Shown piece after piece: positions 54,755 through 63,989 of a DNA stretch of 64,000 bases. Origin of the DNA: Scalindua sp964344685 (GTDB taxonomy: Bacteria > Planctomycetota > Brocadiia > Brocadiales > Scalinduaceae); the NCBI GenBank assembly GCA_964344685.1, contig CAYFOK010000007.1, positions 124,001 through 188,000 of the forward strand, given 5' to 3'. A program made the position numbers and the translations under genes. The notes under the pieces were generated by a model. It was not told where the DNA came from. It searched no databases and was given only the letters and a program-made list of their open reading frames with translations. Every line of letters begins with the position of its first letter. Within the stretch, counting starts at the first letter, position 1.

Positions 54755-55177
54755 TCACTCTTCAACATCATAGCCTTTTTCTATCCACTCTTCAATTCCA
54801 CCCAGCATATTAAAAACGTACTTATAACCCTTTGATGTAAGATATTCACAGGCTGTCCTGCTTCTATTTCCGTTATGACAATACACTAAAATAGTTTGAT
54901 TCAATTCAATCTCATCCTTTTTTTCTGCAAGGATCATAATCGGAATAAGGATGGCATCCTTAATGTGAGACCTTGCATATTCCTCCCCTGTCCTGACATC
55001 AAGGATAAGATCTACTTTGTTGTTATTCTGTTCACTTACCATATACTTTGCTTCAGATACGGAAACGTTATTAAATATTTCCAGCGCAAAAGAGTCAGAC
55101 ACAAAAAAGGGTGATGACAAAACAACCATGTAAATAAATATCCGCAACATGAATCTTCTATTCAAAAACTTTTTCAT
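54755..55177 (-). CDS. Exported rhodanese-like protein
   Basis: From ATG 55177 the protein has 140 residues, with a signal peptide (hydrophobic about 12-22) and a single rhodanese domain: DLILDVRTGEEY, HIKDAILIP, the active-site loop LVYCHNGNRS with Cys, and GGIEEWIEKGY. It moves sulfane sulfur or acts as a cyanide/sulfide handling protein in the periplasm. A GTG eight codons upstream overlaps cysS; ATG directly after the cysS stop is preferred. GGAGG lies about 14 bases upstream. Confidence 0.87.
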   Translation of the reverse strand: MKKFLNRRFMLRIFIYMVVLSSPFFVSDSFALEIFNNVSVSEAKYMVSEQNNNKVDLILDVRTGEEYARSHIKDAILIPIMILAEKKDEIELNQTILVYCHNGNRSRTACEYLTSKGYKYVFNMLGGIEEWIEKGYDVEE

Positions 55178-55179
55178 TA

Positions 55180-56649
55180 CTATTTCTTCTTCCTCCACGC
55201 CACATTGTCTTTTTTATCTTCAATGATAATCCCCAGTTCACTTAACCTATCTCTTACTTTATCTGCCAGTTCCCATTGTTTAGAAGCTCTCAGCTCATTC
55301 CTTGTATCAATCAATGCCTTTATCAGGTCATCCTCCATTTTATAGGCACCTGCTCCTTCTGAACCGCTTTGAACTGCAGTTTCTGTAATGATACCAAGAA
55401 CATCACCGCCATATGTCCTGTAGAAAGAATCAATTCCAGATAACACACCCTCACTAACCTCCTCATCTGTGTTAAGGAGGCCGTTCACTTCCTTGGACAA
55501 ATTAAAAAGAACGGCTAACGCTTCAGCCGTATTGAAATCTTCATTCATTGCATCTTCAAAGGCATTCCTATACTTTTCTAATTTTGCCTTCCATATTTCC
55601 TGCCCTGCAGTCCCGGTAGATGATCCCATCCGCTCTCTCAGGTTTCGTATCGTATTGCATAATCTCTCCAACCCTGTATCAGCCGCATCTAAAGCTTCGT
55701 CGCTATAGTCAATTGGACTGCTGTAATGCGTATTGAGAACAAAGAAACGAATTGTTAAAGGTGAGAACTTCTTAAACGCATCCTTAAGAGTAACAAAATT
55801 ACCCAGAGACTTTCCCATCTTCTGCCCATCAACGGTTACCATGTTGTTATGCATCCAATAACGTGCAAAAGGTTTCTCATTTGCAGTTTCACTTTGAGCA
55901 ATTTCACACTCATGATGCGGAAAAACATTTTCAAGCCCTCCACCATGAATATCAAACGTCTCACCCAGATATTTCATAGACATGACTGAGCACTCAAGAT
56001 GCCAACCAGGAAACCCAACGCCCCATGGGCTGTTCCACTTCATAATATGGCCTGGTTCTGCCTTCTTCCAGAGTGCAAAGTCTGCAGGATTTTTCTTCTC
56101 AGGATTTATCTCTATACGTGCGCCGGACTCCTGTTCTTCAAGTTTTCTCCCGGAAAGTTTGCCGTAATCCTTCAGCTTTGACACATTAAAATATACAGAC
56201 TGGTTTGACTCATAAGCAAACCCCTTATCTATCAGTGTGCTTACAAGATCTATCTGCTCCGGAATATGTCCTGTTGCTCTAGGTGAAATATCTGCCCTGA
56301 TATTATTTAATGCATCCATATCTTCATAATAGCTTCGCATATACATTTCAACTAATTCCATCGGTTCTACTTTTTCGAGTTTAGCTCTTTTTTCAATCTT
56401 ATCTTCTCCTGCATCCGCATTATCAGTTAAGTGCCCGACATCAGTAATATTCTGCACGTACCTCACATCATAGCCGAGATGTCTCAGATAACGCACAACA
56501 ATATCAAAGCTGACATAACTCTTTGCATGTCCAATATGAGGATGGTCGTAAACAGTAGGGCCACACACATATATCCCAACCCTTCCCTCTTCCAAAGGGG
56601 TAAATATCTCTTTCTGCCTTGTTAAAGTGTTATAAATCTTTAATGTCAT
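55180..56649 (-). CDS. cysS: Cysteinyl-tRNA synthetase
   Basis: The 489-residue protein has the class I signatures HPHIGHA (HIGH, about 38-41) and DGQKMGKSLGN (KMSKS variant), the zinc Cys29 in VCGPTVY, and GWHLECSVMS near the middle. Length and order match CysS. It charges tRNA-Cys. It opens a minus-strand unit with the rhodanese and acyl-CoA synthetase-like genes, spaced 2 and 25 bases apart. Confidence 0.96.
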   Translation of the reverse strand: MTLKIYNTLTRQKEIFTPLEEGRVGIYVCGPTVYDHPHIGHAKSYVSFDIVVRYLRHLGYDVRYVQNITDVGHLTDNADAGEDKIEKRAKLEKVEPMELVEMYMRSYYEDMDALNNIRADISPRATGHIPEQIDLVSTLIDKGFAYESNQSVYFNVSKLKDYGKLSGRKLEEQESGARIEINPEKKNPADFALWKKAEPGHIMKWNSPWGVGFPGWHLECSVMSMKYLGETFDIHGGGLENVFPHHECEIAQSETANEKPFARYWMHNNMVTVDGQKMGKSLGNFVTLKDAFKKFSPLTIRFFVLNTHYSSPIDYSDEALDAADTGLERLCNTIRNLRERMGSSTGTAGQEIWKAKLEKYRNAFEDAMNEDFNTAEALAVLFNLSKEVNGLLNTDEEVSEGVLSGIDSFYRTYGGDVLGIITETAVQSGSEGAGAYKMEDDLIKALIDTRNELRASKQWELADKVRDRLSELGIIIEDKKDNVAWRKKK

Positions 56650-56748
56650 AGATATAATCGATTAATAATTGTTCAATAAAATAAAAAAATGCTTAACTCA
56701 TATATTCCTGGCAAAGCATTATCCTCACAAATCAAAATTGTAAAAGCC

Positions 56749-58383
56749 TTATTCAGCAGATTTTTCTTTAGCCTTATAATTTACTATCCTGTTTCTACCA
56801 GATTCTTTCGCCTGATAAAGAGCCTGATCAGCATGGGCCAATAAATCATTTGCCGACTCTGCATCATTACTGAACGCAATACCAAAGCTGACCGTGATAT
56901 TAAACTGATTGGAATCATATTCAAACGACTGTTTTGATATCATCTCCCTGAACCTTTCGTACGCCGGAAAGATAGTGTCCTTTGTTACATTCGGCAGAAT
57001 CACTGCAAACTCTTCTCCACCATAACGGCATGCCAGGTCACTCTTCCTTACATGATTCCTGAGCCTATTCCCTACATCTGACAAAACCATATCACCTGCC
57101 TGATGGCCATATGTATCATTAACTTTTTTGAAGTAATCCAGGTCCATCATAATAAGGGCCATCTCTGTCTCATACCGACTTGCTCTCTCAAATTCTCCTT
57201 CCAGCACCTCTATAAAGTAGCGACGATTATATAACTGTGTTAATCCATCCACAGTAGACATTTCAGCCATCTTTGCATGAGCCTTTTCCACGTCTCTTCT
57301 GAGGCTGGCCCTTTCCAATGTATTGTTTATAACCCTGGCAAGGGATTCTGAGTTAATTCTGCTCTTTGGCAGATATTCATAGGCACCCATCTGCATCACC
57401 TTTGTCGCAAGCATCTCATCACCAAACTCTGTAACGACTATTACCGGAGTTTCAATTCCTTCTTCATCAACTTTTCTGAGATACTCAAGACTTGTTCCGT
57501 CATTTAAGATATGGTCCAGAAAAATCATATCAAAATGTTCCTGATCTAACATGATAAATGAATCTTTGAAATTTCCTGCCCATGACAAATTGATAAGATC
57601 CTGACCTTCAAGAAAGAGCTTGATCCCTTCAAAAACGTCCTCTGAATCATCCACCACAAGAATCTTTATTTCTCTATTAAAGCTGACCACTGCAGTACTA
57701 TCATAATTCAACGGTATTGGTTCAGAATAATGTATAGTTTTAATCTTTTTTGTAATATTTGAAATCTTCTGTCCGGATTCTTTCATACGACCTATACATT
57801 CAATAGTTTTATCGGGATTATCATGAATCTTCCCTATCAACTCTATATCCTCCAACAGAGACGTCAATGGCTGATTCAACTCTTGAGCCTTTGCCCCAGC
57901 CATCTGAAGCAGTACCTTGAGACGTTCTTCCTCGATAAGCGCTTCCTGCTGTTCCAGAATTTTTTCGTTTGCCTTCTGTAAATCAGCATTAGTTTTCTTC
58001 AGAACATTTTTCTGCTCGTGCAACTCAAGGAATATATTAACCTTACTCTGTAAGATATCAGGGTCCAATGGCTTAAATAAATAATCAACTGCGCCTTTAT
58101 CATATCCTTTAAATATGTATTTCTGCTCTTTGCTGATTGCGGTCACAAAAATTATAGGAATATTCTTGGTCTCCTCGTTTCCGCGTATTATTTCCGCAGT
58201 CTCAAATCCATCCATATCCGGCATCTGCACATCAAGCAGAATAAGTGCAAAATCATATTCCAGGAGCATTGCCAAAGCTTCATTACCACTTGACGCCTCT
58301 ATTATTTCCAGGCCGGGTTTTGCAAGAATTTTCCGAAGTGCCAGAAGATTTGTCGGTTTATCATCTACAATTAGAATATTCAT
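56749..58383 (-). CDS. Double-receiver diguanylate cyclase with inactive HisKA-like segment
   Basis: From ATG 58383 (AGGA 5 bases upstream) the protein has 544 residues. It has a receiver domain (about 1-120, phospho-acceptor Asp51), a coiled coil and a HisKA-like helix pair (AKAQELNQPL, where the phospho-His of the usual AHELNQPL is Gln167), a second receiver domain (about 238-355, Asp290) and a GGDEF domain (about 375-535) with GGEEF (455-459) and inhibitory site RKSD (446-449). It should make cyclic di-GMP when phosphorylated. It follows cheB and cheR on the minus strand. Confidence 0.92.
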   Translation of the reverse strand: MNILIVDDKPTNLLALRKILAKPGLEIIEASSGNEALAMLLEYDFALILLDVQMPDMDGFETAEIIRGNEETKNIPIIFVTAISKEQKYIFKGYDKGAVDYLFKPLDPDILQSKVNIFLELHEQKNVLKKTNADLQKANEKILEQQEALIEEERLKVLLQMAGAKAQELNQPLTSLLEDIELIGKIHDNPDKTIECIGRMKESGQKISNITKKIKTIHYSEPIPLNYDSTAVVSFNREIKILVVDDSEDVFEGIKLFLEGQDLINLSWAGNFKDSFIMLDQEHFDMIFLDHILNDGTSLEYLRKVDEEGIETPVIVVTEFGDEMLATKVMQMGAYEYLPKSRINSESLARVINNTLERASLRRDVEKAHAKMAEMSTVDGLTQLYNRRYFIEVLEGEFERASRYETEMALIMMDLDYFKKVNDTYGHQAGDMVLSDVGNRLRNHVRKSDLACRYGGEEFAVILPNVTKDTIFPAYERFREMISKQSFEYDSNQFNITVSFGIAFSNDAESANDLLAHADQALYQAKESGRNRIVNYKAKEKSAE

Positions 58384-58462
58384 TCTATCCTGCCTGATTC
58401 TTTTCAAAAATAACAGTTTCCGGTTTTCATATTTGTGATAAAGTTTGAGTATTATACAACCC

Positions 58463-59086
58463 TTATCCTTCGCTTTCAAGCTTTCTCAACAGCTCTCCTA
58501 TCTTTTCGAGAGGCAATATATAATCAGGATTGGCAGCCGCTATGGCCGCCCTGGGCATGTCAGCAGCTTCAGAAGTTTCTGGTGACTGAACAATTGTAAG
58601 ACCACCAGCATCCTTAATTTTTTTCAGGCCGCGGCTGCCATCATCATTTGCGCCGGTCAAAACTATCCCTACAAGACATTGTCCATAAACTCCTGCCGCC
58701 GACTCAAAAACCACATCAATGGACGGGCGGGCGTAATTGACAGCTTCCTCTACCGTCATGGAAAACGTACCGTCATCTTCTATCAATAAATGATAATTTG
58801 GCGGTGCTACATAAACAACTCCCGCTCTGATCTCTTCTTTTTCATCAGCCTGTTTAACGGGTATTTTACACGCATTATCTAATGACTGTTCCAGGTAACC
58901 ATCCGTATCTTTATGCCTGTGCATAACAACAATAATAGATAGAGTAGATTCTAACGGCAGAAATTGAAGAACTGTTTTAAGTGCCTTTGTACCTCCGGTA
59001 GAAACACCGATAACAACCACCCTATATTTACGGTCTTTTGCTGAATGATCATTTTTTGAATTTTGTGTTATCTCAGTATTACTCAT
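58463..59086 (-). CDS. CheB-type methylesterase without receiver domain
   Basis: The 207-residue protein covers the CheB catalytic domain only: VVIGVSTGG (Ser29), VVMHRHKD (His56), APPNYHLLI and LTGANDDGSRG (Asp149). CheB removes methyl groups from receptors; forms without a receiver domain occur in alternative chemosensory-like modules. It sits 32 bases after cheR and 79 bases before the double-receiver cyclase, on the same strand. No methyl-accepting receptor gene is in the window. Confidence 0.9.
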   Translation of the reverse strand: MSNTEITQNSKNDHSAKDRKYRVVVIGVSTGGTKALKTVLQFLPLESTLSIIVVMHRHKDTDGYLEQSLDNACKIPVKQADEKEEIRAGVVYVAPPNYHLLIEDDGTFSMTVEEAVNYARPSIDVVFESAAGVYGQCLVGIVLTGANDDGSRGLKKIKDAGGLTIVQSPETSEAADMPRAAIAAANPDYILPLEKIGELLRKLESEG

Positions 59087-59118
59087 TCCCTTATAACCGG
59101 GTGAATATTTTCAATTTA

Positions 59119-59952
59119 TTAATTCTCTACAATCCTTCTGTAAATCCTTTCTTTCTCAACTATATTTTCAAAATCATCCGAATATGACGAAAATCTTATG
59201 GTCTCTTTGGAACCCAGGCAGAGGAATCCACCCGGACGCAGACTGTCCCTGAAAAGTCTGAAAACACGGTCTTGCAAATCTCTGTTGAAATAAATAAGCA
59301 CATTCCTGCACACTATCAAATCCATCTCCCCGAAAACGCTGTCCGTCACGAGGTTATGGTTAGAAAAGACAATGTTCTCTTTTAAAGAATTATCCATAAT
59401 TGCACTGTCGTATCTTGCAGTATAATAATCCGCGAAAGATTCAAGTCCACCGGCCTTTCTGTAATTGATGGTATAATCTTTCATTTTGTCAATGTCAAAA
59501 ATACCGGATCTGGCCTTCTCAAGAACAGCATCGTTAGCATCTGTTGCATAAATCAGAGACGATTCGTATATACCACGCTCCTTCAGCAGAATCGCTGTAG
59601 AGTAAATTTCCTCACCGCTCGAACAACCGGCATGCCAGATCTTTACAAAGGGCTGGTTACTCAATTCAGGAATGACGGTTTCACTGAGTGTCTTGAAGAA
59701 AGACGGATCCCGAAACATCTCGGTAACATTAATAGTAAGGTCCAGAAGCAATGTATCAAAAAATTCTTTATCGTAAAGCAATTTGTGCTGCATCTCAGAA
59801 ACTGTCTTAATATTGGACCTGGAAAGCCGGTAACGTAAACGGCGTCTTATAGATGCCTTAGCATAATCTCTGAAATCATAACCATACTTCTGATATATTG
59901 CCTCCAGGATCAGGTCTAATTCAATTTTTTCGTTTTCGTCTGGTTTGTCCAT
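59119..59952 (-). CDS. CheR-type methyltransferase
   Basis: The 277-residue protein has the N-terminal helical domain of CheR and the SAM site IWHAGCSSGEE, followed by IYATDANDAVLEKAR and VCRNVLIYFNRDLQ, which carry the family motifs. It methylates glutamates on receptors. It is a plain single-domain form, first gene of the cheR-cheB-cyclase operon, divergent from the sigma-54 activator gene. Confidence 0.94.
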   Translation of the reverse strand: MDKPDENEKIELDLILEAIYQKYGYDFRDYAKASIRRRLRYRLSRSNIKTVSEMQHKLLYDKEFFDTLLLDLTINVTEMFRDPSFFKTLSETVIPELSNQPFVKIWHAGCSSGEEIYSTAILLKERGIYESSLIYATDANDAVLEKARSGIFDIDKMKDYTINYRKAGGLESFADYYTARYDSAIMDNSLKENIVFSNHNLVTDSVFGEMDLIVCRNVLIYFNRDLQDRVFRLFRDSLRPGGFLCLGSKETIRFSSYSDDFENIVEKERIYRRIVEN

Positions 59953-60255
59953 AACAATCTGGAAACGGAAAAGCTGTTTTGATCAATTTACATAAACGTT
60001 GTTGGATTATACACTTGAAGCTAATCATGTCAATAAGATGTATTTTAACTCCTGCCACTTTACCTGATCCGAAACTATCCTTTAAAAAACGTTCCCGGGC
60101 ATAGATATTGCGAGTTAAACAAGAGGAAATACATCTATAAGAACCAATATCAAAAAGACTTAAGAAACATTTTCGTTGACAACCTGATGTCACCGTATAA
60201 AATTATTAGTAAATGTGTCGATAATAACAACATTAAACAAAGTGATTTTAGGCAT

Positions 60256-60278
60256 GTTGTGACACAAGTTGTGACACA
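60256..60278 (+). promoter_or_regulatory. Tandem operator-like repeats before the sigma-54 activator
   Basis: GTTGTGACACA occurs twice, at 60256-60266 and 60268-60278, 12 bases apart. The first copy contains the palindrome TTGTGACACAA (60257-60267). Spacing near one helical turn and closeness to the start (28 bases) suggest a protein-binding site. No known regulator motif is matched. Confidence 0.5.
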
Positions 60279-60306
60279 GTAAGAAGGTCGGAGAGGAAAG
60301 GTTTAC

Positions 60307-61359
60307 ATGGAAGAGACAGAACACTCAGATATAAAAAGTAAAATCAGGCTTCGAGAGGAGCCTGAAATGTGGAAAATTATTGGCAGCAGTACAGAGATTA
60401 AGGACGTTCTCGCAAAAATACAGACCGTCCTGGAAAGTGATGTTCCGGTAGTTATTCAGGGAGAAACCGGTACGGGAAAAGAGCTGGTTACAAAGGCTAT
60501 CCACTATAGAGGACCAAGAAGTAAGCAACCCCTATGCACGATAAACTGCGCGGCAATTCCAGAAAATCTGCTTGAGAGCGAGTTAATGGGACACGAGAAA
60601 GGCGCATTTACCGGAGCAATCCAGCAGCAGATAGGTAAACTTGAACGTGCAAACATGGGAACACTGTTTTTGGATGAAATAACGGAGATGCCTCTAACCA
60701 TGCAGGCAAAAATCCTGCGTGTTATTGAAGAGCAGGTATTCGAAAGAGTGGGTGGACAGAAACCTATCAAAACAAATGTACGTATTATTTCTGCAAGTAA
60801 TAAAGAATTATTAAGCGAAGTTAACTCTAATAACTTCAGAGAAGACCTCTATTACCGTCTTAATGTTTTTAGGATTTACATCCCTCCACTACGTGACAGA
60901 AAAGATGACATTCCGGAACTGGTTAATGTCTTTGTTAATAGATTTGGTGCACTATCAGGCAAAAAAATAAATAAATTAGACCCTTCTACCATGGATAAGC
61001 TGATAAGCTACCACTGGCCTGGAAATATCAGACAGCTTCAGAACAGCATAAGAAGAGCTATACTGATAACAACCAGTGATACGCTTCTCCCGGAACATTT
61101 TGAATTCCCGGATCTGGATGCAAATGACTTGAGGATGATTGAATCTCTTGAAGACGGGCTGTCCAAACTGGAAGCTGCACTGCGAAGAGGAGATGTGCTG
61201 CCATTGAGTGAAGTTGAAGAGATTTTTATCAGAAGAGCACTGAATGCAACAAATGGTAATATATCTGCTGCATCCGAAAAACTAGCTATTGGCAGGTCCA
61301 CTGTCTATAGAAAGATGCAGGAGTACGGAATAAAGATAGAAGACTATCAAACAGTGTAA
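60307..61359 (+). CDS. Sigma-54-dependent activator, AAA+ and HTH only
   Basis: The 350-residue protein has a complete active AAA+ domain: Walker A GETGTGKE (52-59), GAFTGA (99-104), Walker B FLDEI (121-125), the Arg-finger region NFREDLYYRLNV and PPLRDRKDD, then a C-terminal Fis-type HTH (about 310-345, NISAASEKLAIGRSTVYRKM). The N terminus is only about 22 residues, with no receiver or GAF domain, so it either is constitutively active or is controlled by a partner. GGAGAGGAAAGG precedes the ATG. It is divergent from the cheR operon and followed by the CHASE2 gene. Confidence 0.93.
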   Translation: MEETEHSDIKSKIRLREEPEMWKIIGSSTEIKDVLAKIQTVLESDVPVVIQGETGTGKELVTKAIHYRGPRSKQPLCTINCAAIPENLLESELMGHEKGAFTGAIQQQIGKLERANMGTLFLDEITEMPLTMQAKILRVIEEQVFERVGGQKPIKTNVRIISASNKELLSEVNSNNFREDLYYRLNVFRIYIPPLRDRKDDIPELVNVFVNRFGALSGKKINKLDPSTMDKLISYHWPGNIRQLQNSIRRAILITTSDTLLPEHFEFPDLDANDLRMIESLEDGLSKLEAALRRGDVLPLSEVEEIFIRRALNATNGNISAASEKLAIGRSTVYRKMQEYGIKIEDYQTV

Positions 61360-61445
61360 AAATTTAGAATTTTTATTGATTTGGTGATCAGCGTCTTATT
61401 CTTTAGGGTTTAAAAAAACTGGCGCAATCCCCGGGAGCATAAAAT

Positions 61446-63890
61446 ATCAAGCACTCAACCAATCAAAACTATTACGGCCTTTTCTGGGGGCTGTCAATCG
61501 CCGCAATCATATCCTTATTATATTTCACAGGGGTTTTCAACCGCCTTGAAAAACTTTTATATGACTGGCGTATCACACACAACGCGCATAAAAACACTCC
61601 TGATATTCCAAAGATCGCCATAATAGGTATTTCAGATAAAGACATGGAACATCTGGGAAGGTGGCCATGGCCAAGGAATCGTTATGCAGAATTACTCTAC
61701 TACCTTAAAGAAGGTGGTGCCGGTACGATCGCCTTTGATATGTTCTTTGATCTGCCTGATATAAAACACCCCAAAAATGATTTGGCATTATCGGATGCTG
61801 CCAGTGACATCGGCTCTACTATTTTCCCGGTATGGAGCCCTACCGCCAATCTTTTAAGATCCAGACCCACAGACGGAGTCTACAAAGGAAGGTTAAGTAA
61901 AAATATAGATATAATCGCCGATTCTGCAAAGGGTATAGGCCATTTGAACGTTTTCTATGACAGTGATGGTGTAGCGAGAAGTACACCCATCCTTATAGCT
62001 GGTACCGATAGCAATGAGAAGTTTATACCTCTTTCTCTTGCCGTCTTCCTGGAACAAATGGGGATTGATCAGAAAATGGAATTACATCCAGGAGAATCAT
62101 TAAAAGCAGGAAACCTGCATATACCACTTGACTCAAGGAGTTGTATTCCTATCAATTATATTAATTTTGAAAAAGAGGTACATATCTATCATGGAACAAA
62201 TATTAAGTGGATAGAAAAGCTTGGCCAGGAAAAGCCCATAACATTGTACTCTTTTTATGATGTGTCTCCGCAGAATGAGAACAGGGTTCCCGCAGAACAA
62301 TTCAAAGACAAAATTGTTTTTATAGGAGTAGCAACACCGGGATCAGAACAGGATGTCCATGTGACACCATTTGGCCGTAAATTCGGCATATTCATCCAGG
62401 CAAATCTTCTTTATAATTTTTTAGCAAAAAGACTCATATCTATACCGAGGCCTTTCTACACAATCTCAATAATAACCGCACTGTCCATTATCTTCAGCAT
62501 GTTAATCTTCAAAATACATGTCAGGGGCGGTATGTACATGCTGCTTGCCGGCGGCTTTCTGGTTTTATTCGCACTATCGGCAATTATAGCATTTACTGGA
62601 CTGATACTATTCCAGAAATTAAATTTAATGATAGATATGATTCCTTACACTGCCATGTTACTTATGCTTGTAGGAACCTGCCTGGCAGTAAATCTGGGTT
62701 CGGTCAGTGGAGAATCTGCCATGAGAGACCTGCAGTTAAACCTGCTGTTGGAAGTGGGTGAGATTACAACGTCTAAAGACGAATCAGCTCAATATTCGTT
62801 AAAATCTTTTAAGGAAGACATTGAGATTACATCTGCACTTGCAATACCATCAATACCTCCGGAAGAATTTCTGGAACCGATAATGAGAATAACCCACTGC
62901 GAAGCGGCTGCCCTGTATACACTGGATGATGAAAACAGTTACATATATTCAGCTTTTACCGGACTTGGAGAGATCAAGGATGATTCACAAAGAATTGCAA
63001 ACTCAGTTAACGAATGGATACAATCTGAAGCAAAGCCGTTCTGGGTTGAAAATGTATCAAAACATCCAGAACTGTCACATATAAATAGTAACAAGCTACG
63101 CTCCTTCCTGGCTGTACCTCTAATTGTAAAGAAACAAACAGTAGGAATTATTTATCTTTATAATAAACAAATATCAAAAATCTCACCATTTGTAGAGTTT
63201 ACTGCAGAGGAGTTGAGATTGATCTCATCATTCTCTCACCAAGTGGGAATTGCCGTAGAAAACCACAGACTTTATTCGGATATTCACAATATTTTTCTGG
63301 ATTATATCAAGTCGATTGCTGCGGCTCTTGATGCAAGAGATGCGTATACACACGGACACTCTCGTAGAGTGGCAGAGTTCTGTGTTCGTATGGGAAAGGC
63401 TTTAGGCCTTTCAGAAGGCGAACTGGAATTTCTGGAACTATCCGCTACCATCCACGATATAGGCAAGATCGGAATAGGGGAAAGTGTTTTAAACAAACCG
63501 GGCAAATTAACTGATGAAGAATTTTTGATAATCAAATCACATGTTGTAAAAGGCAGTAAAATCCTTGAACCTATGTCTCGATTGCGTGCCTTAATGCCGG
63601 GTGTACGCCATCATCATGAGCGTTATGACGGTAAAGGGTATCCGGACGGTTTGAAAGGCGATGAAATCCACCTTGTTGCCAGGATCATTTCAATTGCCGA
63701 TACGTACGATGCAATGACAACCAGCAGGGTTTACAGAAAGGGGCTGCCAAAAAAGATAGCTTTTAAAGAGATCGAAAAAGGAGCGGGAACTCAGTTCGAC
63801 CCGAAACTGACATCTATATTTGTTGACTTTATGAGAAACAATGAGAAAATGACAGACGCCGAAAAAGATGTTTTAGAAGTGCAGTCATAG
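61446..63890 (+). CDS. CHASE2-GAF-HD-GYP cyclic-di-GMP phosphodiesterase, non-standard start
   Basis: The first ATG in frame is at 61644, but the same frame runs on upstream to a stop at 61440 and encodes a membrane helix (ISLLYFTGVF) and LYDWRITHN, the hallmark start of CHASE2 proteins. No ATG, GTG or TTG exists in that part; the codon at 61446 is ATC, placed 8 bases after GGGAG. From there the product has 814 residues: TM helix, CHASE2 sensor (to about 330), three TM helices, GAF domain, and HD-GYP with IHDIGK, HHHERYDGKGYP. It should degrade cyclic di-GMP. Whether ATC is a true start, a mutated ATG or a sequence error cannot be told here. Confidence 0.8.
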   Translation: MKHSTNQNYYGLFWGLSIAAIISLLYFTGVFNRLEKLLYDWRITHNAHKNTPDIPKIAIIGISDKDMEHLGRWPWPRNRYAELLYYLKEGGAGTIAFDMFFDLPDIKHPKNDLALSDAASDIGSTIFPVWSPTANLLRSRPTDGVYKGRLSKNIDIIADSAKGIGHLNVFYDSDGVARSTPILIAGTDSNEKFIPLSLAVFLEQMGIDQKMELHPGESLKAGNLHIPLDSRSCIPINYINFEKEVHIYHGTNIKWIEKLGQEKPITLYSFYDVSPQNENRVPAEQFKDKIVFIGVATPGSEQDVHVTPFGRKFGIFIQANLLYNFLAKRLISIPRPFYTISIITALSIIFSMLIFKIHVRGGMYMLLAGGFLVLFALSAIIAFTGLILFQKLNLMIDMIPYTAMLLMLVGTCLAVNLGSVSGESAMRDLQLNLLLEVGEITTSKDESAQYSLKSFKEDIEITSALAIPSIPPEEFLEPIMRITHCEAAALYTLDDENSYIYSAFTGLGEIKDDSQRIANSVNEWIQSEAKPFWVENVSKHPELSHINSNKLRSFLAVPLIVKKQTVGIIYLYNKQISKISPFVEFTAEELRLISSFSHQVGIAVENHRLYSDIHNIFLDYIKSIAAALDARDAYTHGHSRRVAEFCVRMGKALGLSEGELEFLELSATIHDIGKIGIGESVLNKPGKLTDEEFLIIKSHVVKGSKILEPMSRLRALMPGVRHHHERYDGKGYPDGLKGDEIHLVARIISIADTYDAMTTSRVYRKGLPKKIAFKEIEKGAGTQFDPKLTSIFVDFMRNNEKMTDAEKDVLEVQS

Positions 63891-63989
63891 AAAATTACCG
63901 GGTTAAACGGTATATGAGAAAATATTGTCACTGAACCTCAATTTTATGTTATGTTTTATAAAAAAATTTTTTAAATAAAGGATGATCTT

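Noticed and set aside
60176..60201. TTGACA and TATAAA upstream of the sigma-54 activator
   Set aside because: The spacer is only 14 bases, too short for a normal sigma-70 promoter.
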